Below, in pieces: positions 17,622-26,578 of a DNA stretch of 64,000 nucleotides. The DNA is from Alphaproteobacteria bacterium 46_93_T64 (lineage in GTDB: Bacteria; Pseudomonadota; Alphaproteobacteria; Sneathiellales; Sneathiellaceae): the NCBI GenBank assembly GCA_002163135.1, contig MAAN01000035.1, positions 1 to 64,000 of the forward strand. The letters run 5' to 3'. The notes below the pieces were generated by a model, which saw only the letters and a list, made by a program, of their open reading frames with translations, made no database searches and was not told where the DNA came from. Made by a program: the position numbers and the translations under genes. Within the stretch, counting starts at the first letter, position 1, and each line of letters opens with the position of its first letter.

Positions 17622-18350
17622 ATGAATTACGGACTAGGCCTTTCTGAAAAGAAAAAGGCGCGCGAGCGTCGAAATCGGTTTTTTAAATTTCTGTTCTACG
17701 TTCTCTTGCTCGGCGGTGCGGGAGTATATGGCTATTTTGAAGGGCAGTCAGAAGGCGATCATCGATTTGCAACGTCACAAGATCAGCGCGAAATCCTGGC
17801 TAAGGAAGTAACGCAGCTGAAAGAGAAAACGCGTTCTGCCATGGATAAACAAAGCGCGGCTTTAACAGAAGCGCGGTCTTGGCGCGATAAGTTTGAAAAT
17901 GAAATCCCTAAAGGTGAACTTCTGGAAATCCTCGAACTGATCAAAGTCAGAATGGATGATGGATTGGATGCTGTTCGCCTTAAAAACCTCATCTCCCTCG
18001 CCCAAAACACAAAAAACTGCGATCTCAAGCCGGAGGTTAAACGCTTTATCATCAACACCCCGATCTTTACGCAGGCTGAAAATTCAATCAGTCTTGGCGG
18101 CGGCACTGTAACGGTTACAGGCAATGGCGTATCCAGCGTAAATGCGGAGGAAAAACCTGAGGCGTGGTATAATCCTGAAAAGCCGATCTCTGTCATATTT
18201 ACAAAACTTGGCGGATCCACGGAAACCGTGAGCGGCAACTTGCCAATTCATAAAAGCGTTGTGTTTGGGACTGACGAATTTCGTTTCAGCATCCTTAAGG
18301 GCAAGCAAAGCTTCGCGTCCATTTCAGTGACGCGTTGCGATTTCCCTTAA
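17622..18350 (+). CDS. Uncharacterised membrane-anchored protein with coiled coil
   Basis: I do not recognise this 242-residue protein. It has a short basic cytoplasmic tail (SEKKKARERRNR), one membrane helix at about residues 22-40 and a predicted coiled coil at residues 60-95 rich in Lys/Glu/Gln. A C-terminal domain of beta-strand character follows, with glycine-rich turns (ISLGGGTVTVTGNGVSS) and two Cys far apart (in NCDLK and TRCDFP) that could form a disulfide outside the cytoplasm. It lies between the HNH gene and convergent coq7. A periplasmic or envelope role is inference only. Confidence 0.7.
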   Translation: MNYGLGLSEKKKARERRNRFFKFLFYVLLLGGAGVYGYFEGQSEGDHRFATSQDQREILAKEVTQLKEKTRSAMDKQSAALTEARSWRDKFENEIPKGELLEILELIKVRMDDGLDAVRLKNLISLAQNTKNCDLKPEVKRFIINTPIFTQAENSISLGGGTVTVTGNGVSSVNAEEKPEAWYNPEKPISVIFTKLGGSTETVSGNLPIHKSVVFGTDEFRFSILKGKQSFASISVTRCDFP

Positions 18351-18366
18351 ACGTCTCTTGATTAAG

Positions 18367-18948
18367 TCAAATTCTGGAAGAGAGCCAAATCGCAAGTTTT
18401 GATCCGGTTTTCACTGCCGATGTAAGGATCTCGTATCCCGGTGCATCGGCGGCACCGTTCGCCCTTGCAGTATCGCGATGTTCAATCTCTTCTTCTCGGA
18501 ATTTTTGAATGGTTTCCTTTAATTCGCTTTCATCATCCCCCAACTGTTCCAGTTGGTGCTGATAATGCTCGTCAATAACTTCTTCTACAGCCTCTGTGCA
18601 AGCCATAGCGGCTTCTTTACCTAGTAGCGCAGTTCCAGCCCCAAGCGCAAACCCAGCCACACTCCAAATCGGAGAAAGTAAGGTTGGGCGGACACGGCGC
18701 TCGGCTAGCAATTGTTCAAACTTCTCGCGGTGAACCTCTTCCTGCTCTTTCATATGCGCGATCGTATCCCGTTGATCGGTGTTCTTTAGAACAGCATATT
18801 GCCCTTCGTAAATTCGAACGGCACCAAACTCACCGGCATGATCAACACGTATGATACGCTCAAGCAGCTGTTCCCGGGTCAAATCGCCGGGCAAGCGACC
18901 TTCAGCCGTTGTTTTTGAACTTGTTAACACCTTACTTTTGTTCATCAC
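18367..18948 (-). CDS. coq7: Demethoxyubiquinone hydroxylase Coq7
   Basis: Di-iron monooxygenase performing the hydroxylation that precedes the last methylation in ubiquinone synthesis. The 193-residue protein has ligand motifs of the ferritin-like bundle: RVDHAGEFGAVRIYEGQ, MKEQEEVHREKFEQL (ExxH), AVEEVIDEHYQHQ and REEEIEHRDTA (ExxH). The first 25 residues are poorly conserved, so the exact start is less certain. It is followed upstream on the same strand by dsbB, 15 bp away. Both concern quinones: Coq7 makes ubiquinone and DsbB reduces it. Confidence 0.95.
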   Translation of the reverse strand: MMNKSKVLTSSKTTAEGRLPGDLTREQLLERIIRVDHAGEFGAVRIYEGQYAVLKNTDQRDTIAHMKEQEEVHREKFEQLLAERRVRPTLLSPIWSVAGFALGAGTALLGKEAAMACTEAVEEVIDEHYQHQLEQLGDDESELKETIQKFREEEIEHRDTARANGAADAPGYEILTSAVKTGSKLAIWLSSRI

Positions 18949-18963
18949 ACTTCCAATCGGATT

Positions 18964-19455
18964 TTATTGGGTCTTCAAAAGATTATGGCGGATGGCAAAC
19001 AACATGAATATTACCATCGCTGATGCAAAAAGAAAATTGTAGCCCGCCATGGATATTCCAAAAAGCTCCCAAGCCACTTCATTACACTTCACCAGCGGTG
19101 CAGACATGATTTGCGCTCTAAGCTCCTGCAAAGACAATGTCGATGAGGTATCTGCTGAACATTCTGCACTTCCCTGCCACCAGCTCTTTTCCACGCCAAC
19201 ATGAAAAGCCCCGACCCCTGCAGTTACTGCAAAAGAAAGTGCTACCACGGCCTGAAAATAGACCTCAGAGATCTTGTTTTTTAGTATAAGCGCCAAAAAC
19301 ACTAAGGCAATCACCGCAGCATAAGGCCAACGCTGATATACGCATAAGACACAAGGCTTTAGCAAAAACCCATATTCAGCAGTAAATACAGCTCCCAGCG
19401 TTCCAATACTGGCCAGAAGCGCAATCGACAACGAATGTTTAAACAGAAATGACAC
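18964..19455 (-). CDS. Disulfide bond formation protein DsbB family
   Basis: Inner-membrane quinone reductase that reoxidises DsbA-like thiol oxidases. The 163-residue protein has four membrane helices. The first periplasmic loop carries the redox motif CVLCVYQRWPY. The second loop has a Cys pair in SAECSADTS and LVKCNEVAWELFG, matching the interloop disulfide of DsbB. No dsbA is adjacent. Confidence 0.9.
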   Translation of the reverse strand: MSFLFKHSLSIALLASIGTLGAVFTAEYGFLLKPCVLCVYQRWPYAAVIALVFLALILKNKISEVYFQAVVALSFAVTAGVGAFHVGVEKSWWQGSAECSADTSSTLSLQELRAQIMSAPLVKCNEVAWELFGISMAGYNFLFASAMVIFMLFAIRHNLLKTQ

Positions 19456-19478
19456 TTGAAACCCCTCGTTTCTTATTC

Positions 19479-20060
19479 TTAAAAAGCATACTTAAGAATG
19501 AAGAAGCCACCAAACAACAGGACAAAAAACAGGATTGTCAAAATACCTAGATATTTTTCAATAAACTCTTGAATAGGTTCCCCAAAAGTTTTTAGAAGCC
19601 ACGCTACCAAGAAAAACCGAGCACTTCTGGATAGAACAGAGGCAATCATAAATACTGCCAAGTTTAGTTTCACGGCTCCGCTTGCAATAGTGATGACCTT
19701 ATAGGGAAAAGGTGTCAGGCCAAAAAAAGCGACGATCCATCCGCCCCACTCATCGTAGCTCGCACTAAATTTTTCGAATTTTGATTGATAACCATAAAAA
19801 TCGATAATGGTTTCACCAATAAACTCGAAGAAATAGAGGCCGATAAAATAACCCAACACCCCGCCCAGCACCGAAAATAGGCTGCAGATAAACGCAATTC
19901 GCCATGCTTCTTTGCGGTTTGCGAGTACCATTGGAATAAGCATGACATCTGGCGGGATAGGAAAGAGCGAGCTCTCAATAAAGGATATGCCAGCCAAAAA
20001 TGTTTTGGCTCTCGGGGCTGCGGCAAGGCGCATTGTAAAATCATAAAGTTTTCTGAGCAT
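19479..20060 (-). CDS. YqaA/DedA-type (VTT domain) membrane protein
   Basis: A 193-residue polytopic membrane protein. The motif SFIESSLFPIPPDVMLIPMVLA early in the chain is characteristic of the YqaA branch of the DedA/SNARE-associated (VTT) superfamily. A glycine-rich GGVLGYFIGLYFFE helix and the FFGLTPFPYKVITIASGAVK loop follow. A GTG at 20078 would add six residues; the ATG at 20060 matches the family N-terminus MLRKLYDFTMRLA and is chosen. DedA relatives are implicated in lipid transport and membrane homeostasis; the substrate is unknown here. Confidence 0.88.
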   Translation of the reverse strand: MLRKLYDFTMRLAAAPRAKTFLAGISFIESSLFPIPPDVMLIPMVLANRKEAWRIAFICSLFSVLGGVLGYFIGLYFFEFIGETIIDFYGYQSKFEKFSASYDEWGGWIVAFFGLTPFPYKVITIASGAVKLNLAVFMIASVLSRSARFFLVAWLLKTFGEPIQEFIEKYLGILTILFFVLLFGGFFILKYAF

Positions 20061-20311
20061 ATTTATAGGGCAGACCACAGTTGAAACATAAAACGTAACT
20101 TAAGAGATCAATGGAAGTCCCCGCAAGATCATATTCCATTTCAGGCGAAAAAAGTGTTCCTATACAGGTATCAAGGTTGTAGAAGGAAATGTGAATTGTA
20201 TTTACTTTAAGCATTGTATTGATTTTGTAACTTTTTTATTACAGGATGTTTGTCTAACGGTGGGAACGCCCTTACGGGCCAACTTTTAGCGGGAGGCGAG
20301 CCGACAACAAC

Positions 20312-21022
20312 ATGTATAATATTCTAATTGTAGATGATGAACCAGAGCTACGGCAGGTCTTGCGCGAAACACTTGAGCGCGAAAACTATGTTGTATCTGA
20401 AGCCGCTGACGCCGAAGAAATGCGCCGTGTGTTTGAAGCTGGTGAATTCGATTTAGTCTTGCTGGATTTGATGTTGCCAGACGAAGACGGGCTTACTCTA
20501 ACCCGATATTTAAAAGAACGATCCGATGTGGGGGTTATTATCCTCACGGGTAAAGGGGAAAGTGTTGATTTGATTATCGGCCTTGAAATGGGTGCTGATG
20601 ATTATGTGGCCAAACCCTACAATCGCCGGGAACTTCTCGCACGGATAAAAAGTGTTGTCAGAAGAAGCGGTAGAAGCATCGACAAAACTGCAAAAAATGG
20701 CGATGCAAAAAACTGCATTTTGTTTTCGGGTTGGGAACTTGATTTGCCACACCATAAATTGGCGGCACCAGACGGATCAGACGTGCCTCTTACGATGGCA
20801 GAGTTCCAACTCTTACGTGTCTTGCTGGAAGCCCCTGGCCAACCGGTGGGCCGTGAACAATTGAGCGTGCAAATCTTCAATAAGGAACTTCGTGAGAACA
20901 GCCGAAATATCGACGCATTGGTGAGACGCCTCAGACAAAAATTGGAAGGGGAGGTCAATCAAACCCAAATGATTAAATCAGTTCGTGGTTCGGGATACAC
21001 TATCCTGACAACGTTGGAATAA
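20312..21022 (+). CDS. OmpR-family response regulator
   Basis: A DNA-binding two-component regulator, 236 residues. The receiver domain (residues 1-115) has the acidic pair in VDDEPE, the phospho-acceptor Asp in DLVLLDLMLPDEDG, a Thr in ILTGKGE and the switch Lys in VAKPYNRRELL. The C-terminal winged helix has MAEFQLLRVLLEAPGQPVGR, and ends with the typical IDALVRRLRQKLE and VRGSGYTI wing. No histidine kinase gene is adjacent, so it is an orphan here. The target genes are unknown. Confidence 0.93.
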   Translation: MYNILIVDDEPELRQVLRETLERENYVVSEAADAEEMRRVFEAGEFDLVLLDLMLPDEDGLTLTRYLKERSDVGVIILTGKGESVDLIIGLEMGADDYVAKPYNRRELLARIKSVVRRSGRSIDKTAKNGDAKNCILFSGWELDLPHHKLAAPDGSDVPLTMAEFQLLRVLLEAPGQPVGREQLSVQIFNKELRENSRNIDALVRRLRQKLEGEVNQTQMIKSVRGSGYTILTTLE

Positions 21023-21109
21023 TCGCTTTCGATTTTTTTTCTTAAAAGCCGAACCTACTTGTTGACCCATGAAAATTCATCGCTATAGTGCCCCTACTTC
21101 CACGGACTA

Positions 21110-21195
21110 GCCCCTGTGGCGGAATCGGTAGACGCGACAGATTCAAAATCTGTTGTCCATAGGGCGTGCCTGTTCGAGTCAGGCCAGGGGCACCA
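21110..21195 (+). tRNA. tRNA-Leu (anticodon CAA)
   Basis: An 86-nt cloverleaf with long variable arm. The 7-bp acceptor stem GCCCCTG/CAGGGGC closes it. The anticodon stem ACAGA/TCTGT holds loop TTCAAAA with anticodon CAA, which reads UUG. The T-arm has GTTCGAGTC, and CCA is encoded. The D-arm carries the usual Leu GGTAGACGC sequence. It stands alone between the response regulator and the catabolic island that starts at 21.4 kb. tRNA 3' ends can be integration sites, but I see no repeat of the tRNA end downstream. Confidence 0.97.
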
Positions 21196-21453
21196 TTTAA
21201 ATCAATGACTTAACGTCATTTTTGATTTGATCTTTATTACTCATTCTCATCTAGTAAGCACATAGTATGCACCGCAGACAAAACTTGCGGTGAAATTACA
21301 GCGCCGTCGAGAAAAAGCTTCTTCTGCCAACGAAGCAACACCCCCCACCAAGGATAACAATCGGATCCTCGGTGGAAAGTGGTCTAGGCATGACGTAACC
21401 TTGCCTCACGATGCAAAGTCATGAATATTCGAGAACATACTCTCTTTGCAAAG

Positions 21454-22251
21454 TTACCCTTTGGTGTACCAGCCATTATCTACATATAAGGCGTTTCCGG
21501 AAATAAAACTGGCTTCGTCTGAGGCCAGAAATAAAACCGCTGCAGCAACCTCTTCGGGCTCACAAATGCGGCCCTGTGCTTCAGCAAGTGCTCCCTCTTC
21601 CCAAGCTTGACCCGCATTGTCCAGCTCATCAATCTCGCGCAAACCGTGGGCCGTCTTAACAAAGCCAGGGCAAACCGCGTTGCAACGAATACCACTATCG
21701 CGATACTCAGCAGCAATAGATCGAGATAATTGCAAGACCGCCCCTTTTGTCATGCAGTAAAGAGATTCAAGGGGATACCCAAGTTCGGAGGCAATAGATG
21801 CTGTAATGACAATAGAACCTCCTCCATTATCACTCATTTCCTTTACTGCGCGCCGGCAAACCAAAAACGCAGATTTTACATTGATATCCATCAGCCGGTC
21901 GTAATCCTCTTCGGTCGTTTCATGAAGAGGCTTTACGGTGATGGTTCCAGCATGATTAAATAGAACGTCATAGGGACCTATTTCCTCTGTAATCCTGTCA
22001 AAAGCAGCATCAACCTGCTGCGCACTGGACACGTCTGTTTCTATGAACATGGCTTTTCCGCCATCTGCTTCAATTAATCGAACGATTTCCTCTCCGGCCT
22101 TTTTTTGAATATCCAGAATAACGACAACAGCACCCTCTCGGGCGAATTGAAGTGAGGTGACACTTCCCATGCCAGCAGCACCGCCCGTTATGACAACTGT
22201 TTTTCCTTCGAACCGATTTGTTTTCGGCGATGATTTTATTAACTGGGACAT
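21454..22251 (-). CDS. SDR family oxidoreductase (1)
   Basis: A 265-residue classical short-chain dehydrogenase. The cofactor motif TGGAAGMG near residue 22 and NHAG in the DVLFNHAGTI strand are present. The catalytic Tyr-Lys pair is in YCMTKG, the Ser in ITASIASELG, and a C-terminal FISGNALYVDNGW follows. Acidic VILDIQKK after the first strand favours NAD(H). Its ATG directly follows the stop of the LuxR-type regulator gene, so the two form one transcript. The substrate is unknown, but the neighbouring transporter and demethylating flavoprotein suggest a catabolic alcohol or semialdehyde. Confidence 0.9.
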   Translation of the reverse strand: MSQLIKSSPKTNRFEGKTVVITGGAAGMGSVTSLQFAREGAVVVILDIQKKAGEEIVRLIEADGGKAMFIETDVSSAQQVDAAFDRITEEIGPYDVLFNHAGTITVKPLHETTEEDYDRLMDINVKSAFLVCRRAVKEMSDNGGGSIVITASIASELGYPLESLYCMTKGAVLQLSRSIAAEYRDSGIRCNAVCPGFVKTAHGLREIDELDNAGQAWEEGALAEAQGRICEPEEVAAAVLFLASDEASFISGNALYVDNGWYTKG

Positions 22252-23097
22252 TTAGATTTGGCCTCCAACGGATGTAATATTTTCGAAAAACATAGCGAAC
22301 AGTTCCTGCTGTGAGGAAATGCGTAATTTCGCGTATATATTTCGGCGATGTATGCGCACTGTCCCTACTGAAATGCCGAGATCCTTACCAATTGCTTCGG
22401 ATGAATGTCCTTCGAGCACTTGTGCCGCGACTTGTGTTTCGCGGGGAGTTAAACGCTGACCAAACATTGTGCTAACTTTGCTTTCGATCAGTGTATGGCT
22501 GTCCATCTGTTGATCAACTGACGAATTATCTTTGAATTCGTTTGGAACCTCATGCCAATGGCGTTTGGCCAAACTGACAATCACGGGAACGACGCTTTTC
22601 AACTGTCGAAATTCGCGTGCTGAAAAACTGGAACTCCCCCCGGACCGCAACAATGAAATTACAACTGCGACGCCTTTTTCCAAATAAAACGTGTAACAGA
22701 TTTCATCGGATAAGCCGGTCTGATTGTAATAGGATCTGTAATATTCGCTTTGATAGAAGCGGTCAGGGGCAATGTCTCGAATCCGATACAAGTCGGTGTC
22801 AATTTTCCGTGTACATGCCTTGAAAAATGGATCGAGTAAGTAAGGACCCTTCAGATACTCATCCACATAAATCACTCTTTTTTCAGGTGAAAAAGTATGG
22901 AAGAGGCACACCGGTCGTTCATTCTGATGATAAGCGTAGGCTTGTGCGAAGTCGATACCGGCAAGTACGTTCAGTGCCTTAATGAGTCTATCTGTAAAAT
23001 GTTCAGTTCCAATTGAATCAATGCTTTGCGCAAGGAAAGTCATCCAAGTGGAACTTTCTACGCTTTCATTTTTTTTTGGTTTCGATTGGGTAGTCAC
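22252..23097 (-). CDS. LuxR-family transcriptional regulator
   Basis: A 281-residue regulator. The C-terminal 65 residues are a LuxR/GerE helix-turn-helix: LTPRETQVAAQVLEGHSSEA, then IGKDLGISVGTVRIHRRNIYAKLRI. The N-terminal 200 residues form a sensor-like domain that I cannot name; it lacks the Trp/Tyr/Asp pattern of acyl-homoserine-lactone binding domains and there is no luxI nearby. It is transcribed away from the ABC transporter operon and into SDR 1, so it probably controls the divergent promoter in response to the transported substrate. Confidence 0.88.
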   Translation of the reverse strand: MTTQSKPKKNESVESSTWMTFLAQSIDSIGTEHFTDRLIKALNVLAGIDFAQAYAYHQNERPVCLFHTFSPEKRVIYVDEYLKGPYLLDPFFKACTRKIDTDLYRIRDIAPDRFYQSEYYRSYYNQTGLSDEICYTFYLEKGVAVVISLLRSGGSSSFSAREFRQLKSVVPVIVSLAKRHWHEVPNEFKDNSSVDQQMDSHTLIESKVSTMFGQRLTPRETQVAAQVLEGHSSEAIGKDLGISVGTVRIHRRNIYAKLRISSQQELFAMFFENITSVGGQI

Positions 23098-23114
23098 AAA
23101 GTGGGTCCTTCGAT

Positions 23115-23135
23115 ATATTCCTTTTAGAGGAATAT
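23115..23135. promoter_or_regulatory. Inverted repeat upstream of the LuxR-type gene
   Basis: ATATTCC and GGAATAT arms with a 7-nt spacer lie 18-38 bp before the regulator's start codon, in the 152-bp region divergent to the ABC operon. The symmetry and position fit an autoregulatory operator, but no second copy was found on the operon side. Confidence 0.35.
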
Positions 23136-23249
23136 TTACATCAATTATGTTAAATTACGATATATACCTTAAAACAGAATAATACTTGAATACACGTAAA
23201 ATAGGTGGTAGTCCACTAAGATAATAAAAATCTTGTACAGGGAAATTGG

Positions 23250-24425
23250 ATGTATCAGATTTCAAACATCCCTCATGGGAGTACGTATGTGTCCACGTTA
23301 AAAGACCCGTCGCTTGTCGCCGACATTGAATTTAAAGACGTTACCAAGCTTTACGGTGATGTGCGGGCAGTTGATGGCATGTCGCTGACAATTGAGCGCG
23401 GATCATTTTTCAGTTTTTTAGGACCATCGGGTTGTGGCAAAACAACATCTCTGAGATTGATAGCGGGCTTCGAACACCCAACCCAAGGGGGTGTCTTTAT
23501 TGGCGGCAAGTCCGTTATTGGCGTTCCACCCCATAAAAGACCTGTAAATATGGTATTTCAACACTACGCGTTGTTTCCCCACATGACCGTAGCGGAAAAT
23601 ATCGGATATGGGCTCCGTCAGCGCACGCCGCGCCCCTCAAAACCAGAAATGGCCCGGCAAATTGACGAAATGTTGGAGATGGTACAAATGTCCGGCTTTC
23701 GCTCTCGGCGAGTTTGGGAAATGTCGGGCGGTCAGCAGCAACGGGTCGCCTTGGCCAGAGCACTGATTAATCGCCCGACCGTTTTGCTTTTGGATGAACC
23801 ACTGGCAGCGTTGGATCGGAAACTGCGCCGAGACATGCAAATCGAACTGCAAACGCTACAACGTGATGTGGGTATCACATTTATTCTTGTGACACATGAT
23901 CAAGAAGAAGCCCTCTCAATGAGTGATCGTATTTGCATTATGCGAGATGGAAAAATTGCGCAATCAGGCAGCCCTCAGGATCTATATGATCGTCCTGTAA
24001 ATAGGTATGTCGCTGACTTTGTTGGAAAAACAAACTTCATTTCAGGAAACGTGTCGCGGGTTAATGGGACAGCGGTCAGTATAATATCTGAAAGGGGACA
24101 GGAGTTTTCTGCAAATCCATCAGCAGGAACACAGCCATTTAATGTTGGAGGACATGCAAATATTGCAGTTCGGCCTGAATTGATCGTTATCGGCGCGAGC
24201 ACAGCGAGCACCGAAGATATGCATACGGATGTCGCTCTTAAAGGGCGCATCAAGAACCAGATTTTCCTTGGGGAGCATACGGAATATTTGGTTGCAACAG
24301 ATGGAATTGGGGATGTCCTGGTGTTGTCACCGAAGCATATGGAACACTCAAATGGGGGATTTGCCCCCGGCGACACAGTAACAATTGGATGGAAAAACGA
24401 ACGCGCATTGGCGCTGGTGGATTAG
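23250..24425 (+). CDS. ABC transporter ATP-binding protein, PotA type
   Basis: ATPase of a spermidine/putrescine-class importer, 391 residues. Walker A GPSGCGKTT, the Q-loop MVFQHYALFPHMTVAENI, signature MSGGQQQRVALARAL, Walker B LLLDEPLAALD and switch His THDQEEALSMSD are all present. The C-terminal third (from about residue 270) is the TOBE substrate-linked regulatory domain. About 25 extra residues precede the usual start VADIEFKDVTKLYG, so an internal start is possible. It is the first gene of the island operon 23.2-30.7 kb. Confidence 0.92.
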   Translation: MYQISNIPHGSTYVSTLKDPSLVADIEFKDVTKLYGDVRAVDGMSLTIERGSFFSFLGPSGCGKTTSLRLIAGFEHPTQGGVFIGGKSVIGVPPHKRPVNMVFQHYALFPHMTVAENIGYGLRQRTPRPSKPEMARQIDEMLEMVQMSGFRSRRVWEMSGGQQQRVALARALINRPTVLLLDEPLAALDRKLRRDMQIELQTLQRDVGITFILVTHDQEEALSMSDRICIMRDGKIAQSGSPQDLYDRPVNRYVADFVGKTNFISGNVSRVNGTAVSIISERGQEFSANPSAGTQPFNVGGHANIAVRPELIVIGASTASTEDMHTDVALKGRIKNQIFLGEHTEYLVATDGIGDVLVLSPKHMEHSNGGFAPGDTVTIGWKNERALALVD

Positions 24426-24502
24426 TAGAGCCATAGGTCAATAAGTCGATGGTGGCTTGGTTTCAGAAGTAAATACGGATTTTTTAAACGGAGGTGTAAA
24501 AA

Positions 24503-25669
24503 ATGAGTAAGAGCTATAAAGAAAATCAACCGATCTCAGCCAAAAATTTCATGGATGAATTCAGACGGTACCAAAAAGGATCCGTTTCACGGCGGCATTT
24601 TCTAGGTATTACAGGCCTTGGAACCGCTATGGCAGTGTTAGGCACTGCTGTTCCAGGGTTAGCAACTCGGGATGCCCATGCTTTTGGAGACGTCGGAAAT
24701 AAAATGATCCTTTCCACGTGGCCGAACTACCACAATCCAGTGAACATCGAAGAATTCACCAAAACAACCGGGGTAAATATTCAGGTCAATGCGTTTGGTT
24801 CCAACGAAGAAATGCTGGCTAAACTTCAAGCAGGCGGCGCTGGCTGGGACGTATTCGTACCGACCAACTATACGTTATCGACTTATGTAGAACTGGGATT
24901 GATTCAAGAATTGGATCTTTCGCGGATCCCCAACTATGACCCAAATACGCAAAACCCTACTTTTGCCGGACCCGCGACAATTAATGGCAAAGTCTATGCG
25001 ATACCGAAGAACTGGGGCACAACCGGCTTCGTTCTAAATACGGATAAAATAAAGAGCGGACCGAAATCATGGAAAGATTTCTTTGATGTCACAATGGGGG
25101 CCGGCTCCGGTCATACAATCGTCCATGACTATCAATTGACGACGATCGGGGCCGCACTATGCGCACTTGGCTTCTCGTTTAATTCTGTTGATCAAGGGGA
25201 ACTTGCCCAAGCAGAAAAATTATTGATCGCTTCCAAACCACATTTGTTTGCCATCACTTCTGATTACCAACCAGGTATGCGGAGCGGCGACGCATGGATG
25301 TCTATTTGTTGGACAGGTGACGGAAAACAACTGCACACAGATATGCCTGAAATGTCGTATGTCGTTGCTTCAGATGGCGGTGAATTGTGGTCTGATTTCT
25401 ATGCGGTTCCGACTGATGCCCCACATCTGGATGCTGCGTATGCATTCTTGAATTACATGCAGGATCCATACATTCAGGCCCGCGATTTTGAATCCCATGG
25501 TTATCCAACAAGTGATTCCAGAGTTGATGCCATGCTTCCTGCTGATATCGTAAATGATCCAATTCTATACCCTGCGAAGGAATTAATGAGCGGGCTGGAA
25601 TTCGGCGCAGCTAAGACGCTGACTGATCCAGGTAGAGCTGAAGTGATTGCACGCTTCAAATCGGCTTGA
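24503..25669 (+). CDS. ABC transporter substrate-binding protein, PotD type, Tat-exported
   Basis: Periplasmic binding protein of 388 residues. The N-terminus carries a twin-arginine signal (SRRHFLGITGLGTAMAV, about residues 30-46) ending near AHAFG. The mature part has the PotD-like start MILSTWPNYHNPVNIEEFTK, VFVPTNYTLSTYVELGLIQ, and the ligand-contact region AIPKNWGTTGFVLNTD. Export through Tat implies folding before secretion. Polyamine-type binding is known for the family, but the partner enzymes point to a methylated amino acid or amine. A GGAGG ribosome site precedes the ATG. Confidence 0.9.
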   Translation: MSKSYKENQPISAKNFMDEFRRYQKGSVSRRHFLGITGLGTAMAVLGTAVPGLATRDAHAFGDVGNKMILSTWPNYHNPVNIEEFTKTTGVNIQVNAFGSNEEMLAKLQAGGAGWDVFVPTNYTLSTYVELGLIQELDLSRIPNYDPNTQNPTFAGPATINGKVYAIPKNWGTTGFVLNTDKIKSGPKSWKDFFDVTMGAGSGHTIVHDYQLTTIGAALCALGFSFNSVDQGELAQAEKLLIASKPHLFAITSDYQPGMRSGDAWMSICWTGDGKQLHTDMPEMSYVVASDGGELWSDFYAVPTDAPHLDAAYAFLNYMQDPYIQARDFESHGYPTSDSRVDAMLPADIVNDPILYPAKELMSGLEFGAAKTLTDPGRAEVIARFKSA

Positions 25670-25701
25670 TTAAGAAATAGATATAGATACAGGCGACGAC
25701 G

Positions 25702-26562
25702 ATGACAGGTAGTAAAAAAGGATTATGGCTTACGACAGCGCTACTGGCGCCAACCACTCTGTGGTTCCTGGTCATGCTGATTTTACCTCTCGTCGTCGTC
25801 GTTATTTTCAGTTTTGGGGATCGGGCGCCAACAGGCGGATACGCCGCAGCGTTTACATTCGATCAATATGCCAATTTGGCATCTCGCCTCAAAGCTTTTA
25901 CAAATACATTAACATACGCCCCTCTTGGGACATTAATGACCCTGCTCGTCGCTTATCCTCTTGCGTATTATCTTGCCGTAAAGGTTGATGAACGTTGGAA
26001 ATTGCTCCTGTTGGTGTTGGTCATCGTCCCGTTCTGGACAAGTCTGCTGATCCGCACTTACGCCTGGATATTTATTCTGGGAGGTCGGGGTATTCCAAGT
26101 TTATTGGCCATGATTGGGTTTGAGGATGTTCGTCTGATCAATACGTCCGGCGCTGTTTTGGTCGGAATGATTTATGGATATCTACCTCTGATGGTTTTTC
26201 CAATTTTTGTCTCTCTGGAAAAACTTGATAAACGGCTTTTGGAAGCTTCCAGTGATTTGGGCGGAAGCCCCTTTCGAACATTTATTCAGGTGACTTTACC
26301 ACTTTCTATGCCGGGGATGGTCACAGGATGCATGTTGGTCTTCATTTTATTAATGGGTGAATTCCTGATCCCTGCTTTTTTAGGCGGCGGAAAAATATTC
26401 TTTATTGGCAATGCGCTCGTCGACTTGTTCTTACAATCAAGGAACTGGCCTTTTGGCTCTGCGCTTGCTGTCACTTTGGTAATAATCATGCTCGTTATGG
26501 TCACTCTGTATATGCGCCTTACAACAGGCAGCAAGACCGAACGAGATCAGTCGGTAATGTAG
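25702..26562 (+). CDS. ABC transporter permease, PotB type
   Basis: Membrane subunit with six predicted helices, 286 residues. The coupling-helix EAA motif reads LLEASSDLGGSPFRTFIQVT, followed by PLSMPGMVTGCMLVFI as in PotB/PotH. The first periplasmic loop GGYAAAFTFDQYANL is typical of this class. It is the third gene of the importer operon, 32 bp after the binding protein. Confidence 0.92.
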   Translation: MTGSKKGLWLTTALLAPTTLWFLVMLILPLVVVVIFSFGDRAPTGGYAAAFTFDQYANLASRLKAFTNTLTYAPLGTLMTLLVAYPLAYYLAVKVDERWKLLLLVLVIVPFWTSLLIRTYAWIFILGGRGIPSLLAMIGFEDVRLINTSGAVLVGMIYGYLPLMVFPIFVSLEKLDKRLLEASSDLGGSPFRTFIQVTLPLSMPGMVTGCMLVFILLMGEFLIPAFLGGGKIFFIGNALVDLFLQSRNWPFGSALAVTLVIIMLVMVTLYMRLTTGSKTERDQSVM

Positions 26563-26578
26563 GGTAGGTTATTAAGCA

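Noticed and set aside
21110-21453. tRNA-Leu as attachment site of the 21.4-30.7 kb island
   Set aside because: No integrase and no repeat of the tRNA 3' end was found at the far side of the island.
22252-23097. Quorum-sensing LuxR
   Set aside because: No luxI-type gene in the window and the sensor domain lacks the expected pocket pattern.
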